Origin: Caballeronia sp. LZ062
Lineage (GTDB): Bacteria > Pseudomonadota > Gammaproteobacteria > Burkholderiales > Burkholderiaceae
Direction: 5' to 3'
Assembly: GCF_031450785.1 (NCBI RefSeq)
Contig: NZ_JARTWB010000003.1
Location: 186,001-250,000, forward strand
DNA length: 64,000 nucleotides
The notes beneath the pieces are model-generated. The model saw only the letters and a list, made by a program, of their open reading frames with translations. It searched no databases and was not told the DNA's origin. A program made the position numbers and the translations under genes. Positions 1-7,964 of the stretch are shown piece by piece (the first letter of the stretch is position 1; each line of letters starts with the position of its first letter).

Positions 1-2
1 AT

Positions 3-821
3 GAGCGATTCGATCCGTCTGTCGCTACGCTGAACGGTGCGCCGCTGCGCTGCCCGAGGGGCGCAGACACCGGAGATCATTGCTTGTCAGACGCGCAAAT
101 CGAGGCGTTGAAGACAATCAATTCACCCACGTTGCTGCGGTTTCGGCTGGCGAGCGGCGAGACTTACTATCCCGGGTATAACGTGTGGGGCGCCGATCTT
201 GGCATCACGACCCGCACTTCACCGGTCGAACCGGTGGTCACGTTCCTCGCATTCGGAACTTCGCAGCCGGCCGAGCCGATGCCGCTCACAGCGCCCTACA
301 TCAGCGTTCTCACCGATCAATGGATCGAATATGCGGTCACGCGCGATCCGAACTTCAATTCGCTGTCGCTCGACCCGGAGCAACCGGGCGTGTGGGCCAA
401 CCGTATCAGCGATCTGAGCCAGCAACTCGACGCAAGCACCGATATCGCAGCTTTCAGGCGGCGTGGCGGCAAGCTCCTGCTCGTTCACGGACAATCCGAT
501 GTACTCGTCAGCACCCGTGCTACGGAGTTGTACTATCGACGGCTGCAAGAGCAGTTCGGTGTCCACCGCGTCGATTCGTTCGTCCGCTTCTATGAGATCC
601 CCGGCATGGGCCACGCTGCCAGCAGCACCTTCAATGCCACCTGGGACTCTCTGTCGGCGCTCGCGCAGTGGGTCGAGAGAGACAGGGAGCCAGTCGCGCA
701 GGTGACGACCGACACGGCCGGCGTGCCGGGCCGCACGCGACCGCTCTGCGACTATCCAAAGTGGCCCCGGTATGAAGGCGGTGACGTCAACGACGCTGCT
801 TCCTTCCGGTGTGTGCATTAA
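3..821 (+). CDS. Tannase/feruloyl esterase family protein, C-terminal part (5' end outside window)
   Basis: The reading frame is open from the first bases of the window, so this is the 3' part of a longer gene; a TTG at 84 is not a convincing start because the frame continues upstream. The visible part contains a CLSDAQIEAL segment, a GYNVWGADLG-type stretch and, near the C-terminus, LLLVHGQSDVLVS followed by GMGHAASSTF. These fit the acid-Asp and His regions of the alpha/beta-hydrolase fold of the tannase/feruloyl esterase family, which hydrolyses galloyl or feruloyl esters of plant phenolics, usually as a secreted enzyme. The nucleophile serine and signal peptide would lie upstream. The substrate cannot be told from this fragment. 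Confidence 0.8.
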   Translation, partial: ERFDPSVATLNGAPLRCPRGADTGDHCLSDAQIEALKTINSPTLLRFRLASGETYYPGYNVWGADLGITTRTSPVEPVVTFLAFGTSQPAEPMPLTAPYISVLTDQWIEYAVTRDPNFNSLSLDPEQPGVWANRISDLSQQLDASTDIAAFRRRGGKLLLVHGQSDVLVSTRATELYYRRLQEQFGVHRVDSFVRFYEIPGMGHAASSTFNATWDSLSALAQWVERDREPVAQVTTDTAGVPGRTRPLCDYPKWPRYEGGDVNDAASFRCVH

Positions 822-1455
822 GCGAGAAAGAGCCGTCGAGCACGGGCAACGACGGCCATTTTGCTCGGTCGATCCGTGCCGTTTGCGACGCTTCATTGGT
901 TCGGCAAAGGCTTAATGCGCGGCACTCGCGGTACCGTTTCAACGAGCCTCGAAGAGCACGCCGTCGCCCGGCGTGCATCCTCTTGACGAGAGAACCGACC
1001 GGCAGCGCTTGCCTTGTCCTGCTCAAAGCGTGCCGCGCCCGCTGAATGCGAAGCGGGCGTCACCACATTTCGCGTTGAGCGGCCGCTAGCCGGATCGAAC
1101 GTGGCGTCCGGGCATTGTGAATGGACATGTTTTGCAACGTCCGGCAAGCGACGTCAGGACGGTCCTGACGTTCGCATAAGAGGGACGCGAAGCTCGGGAA
1201 ATCGGTAAGCGGGACGGTGTTTCGCTTTCGAACCGACGAATAGCGCAACATCGCCCGTCCGAATTCGGCGACCGCGTTCTGGCCTGCCATGCGTCAGAGG
1301 GCAAACCACATTGCGAGGCGCAAGTGCTTACCGAGCCGCACCCAGTCAGCGACTGATTAAGGATTTGGCTCAACGCGAACGTGACCCCGCGGCTGACTCG
1401 CCAGCAGCATCTTCCGAACTGAGTTCCAAAGAGCTGTACTTCAAATCCGCGTGAC
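822..1455. other. Gene-poor stretch downstream of the esterase
   Basis: No convincing gene on either strand; the open frames have no recognisable motif or ribosome site. It holds a GC-rich hairpin at 1036-1059 (8-bp arms, 8-nt loop, no T-tract) and a perfect palindrome at 1151-1171, listed separately. Confidence 0.5.
1151..1171. repeat. Perfect 10-1-10 inverted repeat
   Basis: The arm ACGTCAGGAC at 1151-1160 is followed by one G and then its exact reverse complement GTCCTGACGT at 1162-1171. The near-zero spacer suits a dimeric DNA-binding protein better than an RNA hairpin. No gene starts close to it: the esterase ends 330 bp away and the nearest small gene on the minus strand ends at 1456. 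Its function is unknown. Confidence 0.6.
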
Positions 1456-1638
1456 CTATTCGGCCGCCGCCTCCACCTCCACATGTTCGGGTTCAAACCC
1501 CTGTTCGCTAACTGCGAGCCTGACAATCTCTGGGCTCGCGCAACCACTAATCCCACCGATCACGTCTCCATTGACGATCAGATGCCCGGACCATTGCCCG
1601 CTCGGCGCACGAAATATCTTGAGTATGAGCGACTTCAT
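1456..1638 (-). CDS. Small conserved-looking hypothetical protein (60 aa)
   Basis: A 60-codon frame starts at an ATG (MKSLILKIFRAPSGQW) and ends in an acidic tail with FEPEHVEV. The composition is protein-like: alternating hydrophobic residues, a glycine pair in GGISGCASPE and an acidic C-terminus, unlike the arginine-rich shadow frames nearby. It resembles small hypothetical proteins I associate with Burkholderiaceae, but I cannot name a family or function. The upstream ribosome site is weak. The same frame stays open to 1749, but the upstream residues look non-coding, so the internal ATG was chosen. Confidence 0.45.
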   Translation of the reverse strand: MKSLILKIFRAPSGQWSGHLIVNGDVIGGISGCASPEIVRLAVSEQGFEPEHVEVEAAAE

Positions 1639-1787
1639 TGAATTAGAACCTATGACGTGAAAGACGAGGCAGCGTGATGAGCTCGCCGAGAAGTCGCCTG
1701 CCAATGCTCCGATACGCAATGCAGATAACCACCATGCCACGGCGGACATTGCGCGGCCACACCTGATAGAACGGCAAATGCACGTCC

Positions 1788-1829
1788 ACGAAAGCAGAAA
1801 GCAGAAAGCGCCCTAACTTTGCAGGCGCT
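1788..1829 (-). terminator. Candidate Rho-independent terminator of the atzF-gntR operon
   Basis: On the minus strand the gntR stop codon runs into a stem AGCGCC (1829-1824), an 11-nt loop and GGCGCT (1812-1807). A T-rich tail made of repeated TTTCTGC units follows. The position at the end of a ten-gene operon supports the call; the stem is only 6 bp. Confidence 0.5.
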
Positions 1830-2539
1830 CAGCCTACGAACGGCAGCTTGCGCTCACGCGCCTGCGCCAGCATCGATACGGTGATCTTCCGCACCTCCAG
1901 CTTGCTCTGCGTGATGTGCGAGCGCAGCAGCATGGCCGCTTCACCGCACTTGCCACGGTCGATGAAGCGAAGCATCTTCGCGTGTTCCTCGTAAGTTGCG
2001 CTGGTGCGGTGCGGCTTCAGAAAATCCAGACGGCGCACGATGCGGATGCGCTCCGTCACTTCGTCGTGCACGCGCAGCATCTCGCCGTTGCCGCTTGCGC
2101 GAACGAGTCCGCGATGGAAGTCCTCGTCCATGCTGAACATCGCGACGGGATCGGTTTCGCGCGCCTCGGGCGGCACGCACCACACGGCCTTCAGCGCACC
2201 GATGTGCGGATGTGGCGGCGCAGTCGACGCGAGCTTGTCGAGCGAAGCGGTCTCGAGCACGATCCGCAAATCATAGAGTTGGTCGAGCTGCGCGAAGTCG
2301 ATCTCGGACACCTTCCAACCGCGCCTGAAACCCACTTCCAGATAGCCTTCGCGCAACAGGCGAAACAGCGCATCGCGCATCGGCGTGCGGGACACGCCGT
2401 AGTATTGCGCAATGTCCGTCTCGGAGAACCGGTCGCCCGGAAACAGGCGAAAGTTGAAGATGTCCTGCTTCAGCCGCTGGTACACCTGTTCGGCGAGCGG
2501 ATTCGCGGCCTGAATGACGCGCACGGTGGCGCGTTCCAT
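1829..2539 (-). CDS. GntR family transcriptional regulator, FCD type
   Basis: A 236-aa regulator. The N-terminal winged helix-turn-helix covers about residues 10-75, with LAEQVYQRLKQDI and the recognition segment YGVSRTPMRDALFRLLREGYL. An all-alpha FCD effector domain follows, with likely metal ligands in DEDFHRGL, EEHAKML and RSHI. It is the last gene of the biuret/allophanate operon, so it probably senses a pathway compound and controls its own operon. A site of the type CTTGTATACAAG, common for this subfamily, lies upstream of atzF. The ATG at 2539 was chosen because it precedes the first conserved residues. A TTG at 2596 overlapping the hpxZ-like stop would add 19 residues and cannot be excluded. 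Confidence 0.85.
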   Translation of the reverse strand: MERATVRVIQAANPLAEQVYQRLKQDIFNFRLFPGDRFSETDIAQYYGVSRTPMRDALFRLLREGYLEVGFRRGWKVSEIDFAQLDQLYDLRIVLETASLDKLASTAPPHPHIGALKAVWCVPPEARETDPVAMFSMDEDFHRGLVRASGNGEMLRVHDEVTERIRIVRRLDFLKPHRTSATYEEHAKMLRFIDRGKCGEAAMLLRSHITQSKLEVRKITVSMLAQARERKLPFVG

Positions 2540-2592
2540 GAGTTTGGACGATTCGATTCCGGGTCTCCTGCAAGGGCTGCTCGAAGGGTTGC

Positions 2593-3021
2593 TCAAAGGC
2601 TAATCGAAGGGCTTCCTCTGGGCGTTTCGATCAAGCTCACGTGCGCGGCGACGATCATCCATCCCGCGAATGCGTTCGTCCTGTCCGAAAGCCGCGCCCA
2701 TGTCTGCATCTGGCGGCCAAGCAAGGGCGTCGCGTCGCTCGTGAACTCGGTGCTCACCGTGGCATGATCTGCGCCGAATGTCGTCACCACCGTGCGATGC
2801 AGCCGCCGGGAACGAGGCACCGGCGCACAGGTCTCGCGCCACTGGCGAATGGCATCGCCGCCATGCTGCACTTCCGCGATGCCGTAGCGCACCGTTTGCG
2901 GCGCGTGCCAGAAGAGCGCGTTCATCGTGGCGATATCGTTATCGACGAGCGCCCGTTCATATGCAACGAACGCCCGCTCCACTTCAGCTACGATATCCGG
3001 GCGGTTCACTTCCATCGTCAT
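2593..3021 (-). CDS. HpxZ/AtzH-like (NTF2-fold) protein of ureide nitrogen metabolism
   Basis: This 142-aa protein begins VNRPDIVAEVERAFVAYERALVDNDI and carries the NALFW...TVRYGIAE signature of the DUF3225/AtzH-like family, an NTF2-like fold. Relatives sit beside oxalurate (hpx) and cyanuric-acid/allophanate (atz) amidohydrolase genes; their biochemical role is not established. The start lies 3 nt after the stop of the upstream hydrolase gene, indicating one transcript. A second ATG two codons in is possible. The C-terminal end RGSPSISL looks unconserved. The partner here is unknown: no AtzE/AtzG pair is present, only AtzF at the head of the operon. Confidence 0.75.
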   Translation of the reverse strand: MTMEVNRPDIVAEVERAFVAYERALVDNDIATMNALFWHAPQTVRYGIAEVQHGGDAIRQWRETCAPVPRSRRLHRTVVTTFGADHATVSTEFTSDATPLLGRQMQTWARLSDRTNAFAGWMIVAAHVSLIETPRGSPSISL

Positions 3022-3024
3022 GGG

Positions 3025-3684
3025 TCAGGCTTCCTTTAGATCGGCAAGTGTCGCCGTCCATCCGACGATACCGCCTTGCGAGCGAATCATCTCGATCGTC
3101 GCGGTCTTGAACGCGGGAATGTAGCTCGCCGTCGCATCCTCGATCAGCACGCATTCGTAGCCGCGGTCGTTCGCTTCCCGCATACTCGTCTGCACGCACA
3201 CTTCGGTCGTCACGCCCGCGAAGACCAGATGCGTGATGCCGCGTTGCGCCAGTTCTTCGCCGAGACGCGTCGCATAGAACGCGCCTTTGCCCGGCTTGTC
3301 GATCACCAGCTCGTTCGCGACGGGCGCAAGCTCATCGACGATGGCGTTGCCCGGCTCGCCGCGCACGAGGATGCGGCCCATCGGTCCCATATCGCCGATG
3401 CGCGCCTGCGGTGCGCCGCGCAGCCGCTTCGCAGCGGGACAATCAGAAAGATCCGGCGCATGCGACTCGCGCGTATGCACAACGAGCCAGCGCTCGTTGC
3501 GCGCGTGGTCGATGAGCCGCGCCACCGTCGGCACAATCGACGCGAGCAGCGACACATCGTTGCCGAGCGCTTCGCCGAAGCCGCCGGGCTCGATGAAATC
3601 GCGCTGCATGTCGATGACGATCAACGCGGTATGCGACGCCTCGAAGATGAACGGCGCCGGCCGGGCGCGCGTGATGGTCGGCAC
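3025..3684 (-). CDS. Isochorismatase-family cysteine hydrolase, possible triuret hydrolase
   Basis: A 219-aa cysteine hydrolase of the isochorismatase fold. The catalytic triad is visible as Asp in IVIDMQRDF, Lys in DKPGKGAF and Cys in TTEVCVQTS; the GVTTEVC cis-peptide region is intact. It is clearly related to the biuret hydrolase at 6295-6993 (shared [16 protein letters not shown] and MREANDRG blocks) but has diverged. Known relatives hydrolyse biuret, triuret, ureidoacrylate or carbamoyl amides. In the described triuret pathway TrtA works upstream of BiuH and AtzF, so a TrtA role would fit the gene set; this is inference. The GTG at 3684 was chosen: it lies 4 nt past the stop of the formamidase gene, and no other start codon precedes the catalytic Asp. 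Confidence 0.75.
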   Translation of the reverse strand: MPTITRARPAPFIFEASHTALIVIDMQRDFIEPGGFGEALGNDVSLLASIVPTVARLIDHARNERWLVVHTRESHAPDLSDCPAAKRLRGAPQARIGDMGPMGRILVRGEPGNAIVDELAPVANELVIDKPGKGAFYATRLGEELAQRGITHLVFAGVTTEVCVQTSMREANDRGYECVLIEDATASYIPAFKTATIEMIRSQGGIVGWTATLADLKEA

Positions 3685-3688
3685 GGCG

Positions 3689-4687
3689 TCACCGCTCGTA
3701 GCGTCGTTCGGGCGCCGGAAACCCGCACGGCGTGCCGTCCGTGACGACGACATCCGCTTCCCACGGCAAGCGATATTCCCCGCGCACCATGTCCTGCATG
3801 AACGTGTACGGGCAATCCTGCGCGCCGCCCTTCACGGCCACATAGCCGCGATGCCCCAACTGATAGATGTTGTTCTCGACGCCCCAGTGAATGCGCGCTT
3901 CGCGCACGAGATCGGGCCGCATTTCGCACGTGATGATTTCGTCGGGACGATGGCTGCCTTCCACCATCACCGCGCCGTCGAAATCGCAGAACATGCCCTC
4001 GCCCATCGAGTCGAAGGTGCCGTCGCTGCCGCACAGACACACGCTCGCGGTCTGCGCGAGATTCTGGAACGCGTTCGACTGATTGGTGATCTTCCATGCA
4101 TGCCGGATCGGCGCGGTATAACCGGCCGTGCGCAGAATGATCTCCGCGCCCTTGTACGCGGCTTCGCGCGCCATCTCCGGAAACATGCCGTCGTGACAGA
4201 TGATGAGCGAGAGCTTCGCGCCCTTCGGCCCGATGCACACCGGCACGCCGACATTGCCCGGCTCCCACGGCTCGACCGGCACCCACGGATGCATCTTGCG
4301 GTAGTACAGCGCGATCTCGCCCTGATCGTCGATGATGATGCCGCTGTTATACGGATTGCCGCCCGGATTGCGCTCCATGATGGAGAAGCATCCCCAGATG
4401 CGATGCTCGACGCAGGCCGCCTTGAATGCCGCCACTTCGGGGCCGTCGAGCGAGCACATGATGGCGTCGTCGGTGCTCATCGACAGACCGTGCAGCATGT
4501 ATTCGGGGAACACGACGAGATCCATCGCCGGATTGTTGCGCCGCGCCTTGCCCACCATCTCGACGATGCGCCGCGTCTGCGCGGCGAGCTGCGCAGGCGT
4601 CGCCACATCCGGATTCTGCAACTGCACGAGTCCCACGACGATGCCTTGCGGCGACTTGTTCAACCCACCGAGACCGCTCGAACTCAT
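3689..4687 (-). CDS. amiF: Formamidase / aliphatic amidase (nitrilase superfamily)
   Basis: A 332-aa nitrilase-superfamily amidase with the triad Glu62 (FPEYMLHG), Lys131 (YYRKMHPW) and Cys164 ([10 protein letters not shown]). The [15 protein letters not shown] and [13 protein letters not shown] blocks match the formamidase AmiF subfamily in spacing and length (about 334 aa) rather than general nitrilases. Formamidase releases ammonia and formate from formamide; paralogues act on short aliphatic amides. It lies within the biuret operon, 18 nt after the ABC ATPase gene, so its real substrate may be a small carbamoyl compound that the importer brings in. Ammonia release suits a nitrogen-scavenging operon. 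The start ATG is preceded by a purine-rich ribosome site. Confidence 0.85.
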   Translation of the reverse strand: MSSSGLGGLNKSPQGIVVGLVQLQNPDVATPAQLAAQTRRIVEMVGKARRNNPAMDLVVFPEYMLHGLSMSTDDAIMCSLDGPEVAAFKAACVEHRIWGCFSIMERNPGGNPYNSGIIIDDQGEIALYYRKMHPWVPVEPWEPGNVGVPVCIGPKGAKLSLIICHDGMFPEMAREAAYKGAEIILRTAGYTAPIRHAWKITNQSNAFQNLAQTASVCLCGSDGTFDSMGEGMFCDFDGAVMVEGSHRPDEIITCEMRPDLVREARIHWGVENNIYQLGHRGYVAVKGGAQDCPYTFMQDMVRGEYRLPWEADVVVTDGTPCGFPAPERRYER

Positions 4688-4705
4688 TCTTCCTTGCTCC
4701 TTTCT

Positions 4706-6298
4706 TTATGCGTGGACGGTGACGGGCACGGACGTATCGCGCGTGGCGCTTTCGACGTGGCCTGCCATGTGTCTTCCCAACGCGACGCGATCCGCGCCGC
4801 TTGCAGCCGTTTCATGAACGAGCCGGCCTTCCGCGATCACCGCGATGCGGTCCGCCAGTTCCAGCAGTTCATCGAGGTCTTCGCTGACGAGCAGCACGGC
4901 CGCGCCGCTATCGCGTGCGGCGAGGATGCGCGCGTGAATGTCCGCCACCGATGCGAAGTCGAGCCCGAACACCGGATTCGCGACGATCAGCACATCGACC
5001 GCCTGTCCGAGTTCGCGCGCGAGCACCGCGCGCTGCACGTTGCCGCCCGACAGCGTGCCGATGGCGCGGGCAGGCACCGGCGGCCTGACGTTGAATTCGG
5101 CGATGAGCCGTTCGGCCCGCTCGCGCATCGCGCGGCGATCGAGCCGCCAGCCGTGGCGCTTCATCGGCGCGCGATCGAAGTCCCGCAGCGCGAGGTTATC
5201 CGCAACGCTCATGTTCGCGACGCAGGCGTTTCGCAACGGTTCCTCGGGCAGCGCGAACACGCGCAGCCGCGTCATTTCCGCCCGCGTCGCGCGATACGGC
5301 TTGCCGTGCATGCGCATCTCGCCCGCCACGACGCGCCGCTGGCCGACGAGCGCCTCGATCAATTCCTTTTGTCCGTTGCCCGATACGCCCGCGATGCCGA
5401 GGATCTCGCCCGACTTCACCGCGAGCGAGACTTCGCGCACCGCAGCATGTCCGCGATCGTCGATGACGCTCAGGTTTCGCAACGCGAGGCGCACGGGCGC
5501 ATCCGACGGACAAGGCTTTCGTGCAGGCCGCGTCTGGACCAGTTCTGGATCGTCCGATGCGGCTTCGCCGCCCATCATCCATGCCGCGAGCCGGTCGCGG
5601 CTCGTGTCCGCCACCGCGCTCGTGCCGACGAGCCGGCCTTTGCGCAGCACGGTGACGTCATCGGCGTAGGCCATCACTTCCCGGAACTTGTGCGTGATCA
5701 TCAGCACCGTCAGTTCGCCGCGCGCGGCGAGATCGCGCATCAGGCCGAGCACTTCGTCGGCTTCCTGCGGCGTCAGCACGGAAGTCGGTTCGTCGAGAAT
5801 CAGAAAACGCTGCTGGAGATACAGCTGCTTCAGGATTTCGAGCTTCTGCTTTTCGCCTGCGGCAAGACCGGCGACCGGCGCGTCGAGCGGCAGACGGAAG
5901 GGCATCGACCGCATGAAGGCTTGGAGCGCCGCGCGTTCCTTCGCCCAGTCGATCTTCCACGGCAGACGTCCGCGCGCGAGCAGCAAATTTTCTTCCACCG
6001 ACAAGCCCGCCGCCAGCGTGAAATGCTGATAGACCATGCCAATGCCGAGCGCCTGCGCATCGCGCGGCGACGCGATCTTCACCTGCCGCGCATCCGCGAT
6101 AATCTCGCCGTCGTCGAGCACGCCATAGCCGACGAGCCCTTTCACGAGCGTGCTCTTGCCCGCGCCGTTCTCGCCGAGCAGCGCATGGACGGTGCCCGCG
6201 CGCACCCTGAGCGTCACGCCGTCGAGCGCGGTGAAGGCGCCGAAGCGTTTCGTCGCGCCTAGCACTTCGACGCCCATCGCCCTCATCGAAGCATTCAT
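4706..6298 (-). CDS. ABC transporter ATP-binding protein with two ATPase domains (BMP/nucleoside type)
   Basis: A 530-aa protein with two ABC domains in tandem. The first has a full Walker A (GENGAGKST, about residues 42-50), an atypical signature LAAGEKQ and Walker B LILDEPTSVL. The second has a degenerate P-loop GVSGNGQKEL, a good signature LSGGNVQ and Walker B IVANPVFGLD. This asymmetry is typical of ATPases that pair with BMP-family binding proteins and YufP/YufQ-like permeases, which import nucleosides and related small nitrogen compounds. The ATG overlaps the stop of biuH by four bases (ATGA), so the two are translationally coupled. Frame extensions upstream of 6298 lie inside biuH and look non-coding. 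Confidence 0.9.
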   Translation of the reverse strand: MNASMRAMGVEVLGATKRFGAFTALDGVTLRVRAGTVHALLGENGAGKSTLVKGLVGYGVLDDGEIIADARQVKIASPRDAQALGIGMVYQHFTLAAGLSVEENLLLARGRLPWKIDWAKERAALQAFMRSMPFRLPLDAPVAGLAAGEKQKLEILKQLYLQQRFLILDEPTSVLTPQEADEVLGLMRDLAARGELTVLMITHKFREVMAYADDVTVLRKGRLVGTSAVADTSRDRLAAWMMGGEAASDDPELVQTRPARKPCPSDAPVRLALRNLSVIDDRGHAAVREVSLAVKSGEILGIAGVSGNGQKELIEALVGQRRVVAGEMRMHGKPYRATRAEMTRLRVFALPEEPLRNACVANMSVADNLALRDFDRAPMKRHGWRLDRRAMRERAERLIAEFNVRPPVPARAIGTLSGGNVQRAVLARELGQAVDVLIVANPVFGLDFASVADIHARILAARDSGAAVLLVSEDLDELLELADRIAVIAEGRLVHETAASGADRVALGRHMAGHVESATRDTSVPVTVHA

Positions 6299-6993
6299 GG
6301 CCGGCTTCCCAGCGCGGCAAGCAGCGCCTTTGAATCGGACACCGTGCCGAACACGCCGCCCTGCATCAGCACCATGTTGAGCGCCGCGTCGTGGTTGCCC
6401 CGGTCGGTCGCGCCGCAGCAGTCCGCCAGAATCGTGCACTCGAAGCCGCGGTCGTTCGCTTCGCGCATCGTCGTGTGGACGCAGACGTCCGTCGTGATGC
6501 CGGTCAGCACCAGATTGACGATGCCGCGCGTGCGCAGCACCATTTCGAGGTCGGTGGCGCAGAACGAGCCTTTGCCCGGCTTGTCGATGACGATCTCGCC
6601 ATCTACCGGCTTCAGTTCGTCGATGATTTCCCAGCCCGGTTCGCCGCGCACGAGGATTCTTCCGCACGGTCCTTCATCGCCGATGCCCACGCCTTGCGTT
6701 CCCGCGCGGCGGCTTCTCCATCGCTTGTTGGCGGGCAGGTCCGAGAGATCCGGCCGATGCCCCTCGCGCGTGTGGATGATCGTGAAGCCCTGCTCGCGCA
6801 TCAGCGTGAGGACGTTTTTGATCGGCTCGATGGGGGCGCGCGTCATCGAGAGGTCGTAGCCCATCTTGTCCACATAACCGCCGACGCCGCAGAAATCCGT
6901 CTGCATGTCGATGATGACGAGCGCGGTGTTCGTGGGGAGCAGGTTGCCGTCGTAAGGCCACGGATAGGGCCGTGCTTCGATGAAGCGGGTCAT
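6295..6993 (-). CDS. biuH: Biuret hydrolase (biuret amidohydrolase)
   Basis: This 232-aa isochorismatase-fold enzyme matches the biuret hydrolase family closely over its whole length: an N-terminal PYPWPY block, [62 protein letters not shown] and TTDVCVHTTMREAND. The triad is Asp29, Lys138 and Cys171. BiuH hydrolyses biuret to allophanate and ammonia in the cytoplasm; allophanate is then cleaved by AtzF, encoded at the head of the same operon. A 3-residue insertion near residue 100 is the only length difference I notice from the Rhizobium enzyme. It follows the second permease after a 44-nt gap and overlaps the ATPase gene by 4 nt. Confidence 0.88.
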   Translation of the reverse strand: MTRFIEARPYPWPYDGNLLPTNTALVIIDMQTDFCGVGGYVDKMGYDLSMTRAPIEPIKNVLTLMREQGFTIIHTREGHRPDLSDLPANKRWRSRRAGTQGVGIGDEGPCGRILVRGEPGWEIIDELKPVDGEIVIDKPGKGSFCATDLEMVLRTRGIVNLVLTGITTDVCVHTTMREANDRGFECTILADCCGATDRGNHDAALNMVLMQGGVFGTVSDSKALLAALGSRP

Positions 6994-7011
6994 GGGTTCG
7001 CTCCGCGATTT

Positions 7012-7047
7012 GATCAACGAGTGGATCAACGAGTGAATCAACGAGTG
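7012..7047. repeat. Three 12-bp tandem repeats spanning the permease stop codon
   Basis: The unit GATCAACGAGTG occurs at 7012-7023 and 7024-7035, and with one mismatch (first base A) at 7036-7047. On the minus strand each unit carries TGA in the permease frame, so the permease ends in three in-frame stops 12 nt apart. The array fills most of the 44-nt gap before biuH and probably arose by slippage. Confidence 0.8.
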
Positions 7048-7964
7048 AGGCTGAGTTCGCCGGGCGCGCCGGCGAGCGTGCGGTCCGGCCGGCAGTTGAC
7101 GAGCATGATGGCGAGCGTCAGCACATAGGGCGCGGCGTTGAAAAGGTAGTAGCCGCTTGTGACGCCGATCGCCTGAAGCGCCGGCCCCAGCGCGCCCGCG
7201 GCTCCGAAGATCAACGCGGCCCACAGGCACCGCAACGGCTGCCAGCGCGCGAAGATGACGAGCGCGACGGCCATCAGCCCTTGTCCGCTCGACAGGCCTT
7301 CGTTCCAGCTGCCCGGATACACGAGCGACAGATACGCGCCGCCGACACCCGCGAAAAAGCCGCCGGCGGTTGTCGCGAGAATGCGCACGCGCGTGATCGG
7401 GTAACCCATCGCGCGGGCGCTTTCGGCATTCTCGCCGACGAGACGCAGCGCCAAACCCCAGCGCGTATGACGCAAACCCCATTGCAAGGCGAAAGCCAGC
7501 AGCACACCAGCGATGAACAGCGGATTCACATGCAGCGCGTTGTGCAACTGCGGCGACGACGTCCATGCGCCGAGGTCGATCGACGGCAGCATCGGCGCCT
7601 GCGGCTCGATGAACGGCTTGCCGAGATAGAACGCGAGGCCGGTGCCGGCGAGCATCAGCGCAATGCCGAATGCAATATCCGACACGCGCGGCAGCGAGCA
7701 CACGAGACCGTGGAGGCAGCCGAGCAGCAGCCCGGCGCAGCCGGCGGCGAGCACGCCGAGCCACGGCGAACCGGAGAGGTACGCGGCGGCATAACCGGTC
7801 ATCGCGCCGGAAACGAGAATGCCTTCAAGCCCGAGATTGACGCGGCCACCCTTCTCCGTCAGGCATTCACCGATGCTCACGAACAGATAGGGCGTGCTGA
7901 CGCGGATAGCGCCCGCAAAGAGCGACAGCAAGAGCACGGCAACGGGTGAATGTGCATCAAACAT
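7038..7964 (-). CDS. ABC transporter permease (second permease, BMP/nucleoside type)
   Basis: A 308-aa inner-membrane permease with about eight to nine hydrophobic segments and the BPD_transp_2 hallmark GECLTEKGGRVNLGLEGIL near residue 32, followed by an EAA-like GENAESARAMGYPI loop. It corresponds to the YufQ/NupQ-type subunit that pairs with the product of the preceding gene. The ATG at 7964 overlaps the first permease gene by 8 nt. The frame can be read further upstream to 8261, but that part is an arginine- and serine-rich shadow of the first permease. The C-terminus ends in a triple in-frame stop created by a 12-bp tandem repeat. Confidence 0.88.
   Translation of the reverse strand: MFDAHSPVAVLLLSLFAGAIRVSTPYLFVSIGECLTEKGGRVNLGLEGILVSGAMTGYAAAYLSGSPWLGVLAAGCAGLLLGCLHGLVCSLPRVSDIAFGIALMLAGTGLAFYLGKPFIEPQAPMLPSIDLGAWTSSPQLHNALHVNPLFIAGVLLAFALQWGLRHTRWGLALRLVGENAESARAMGYPITRVRILATTAGGFFAGVGGAYLSLVYPGSWNEGLSSGQGLMAVALVIFARWQPLRCLWAALIFGAAGALGPALQAIGVTSGYYLFNAAPYVLTLAIMLVNCRPDRTLAGAPGELSLTR

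Noticed and set aside
1036..1059. Hairpin with 8-bp arms CGCCCGCT/AGCGGGCG as terminator of the esterase gene
   Set aside because: More than 200 bp after the stop codon and without a T-tract, so not convincing as a terminator.
3287..6262. 991-codon open frame on the plus strand opposite the formamidase and ABC ATPase genes
   Set aside because: Arg/His/Ala-rich product without motifs; it is the antisense shadow of two strongly supported genes, caused by high GC content.
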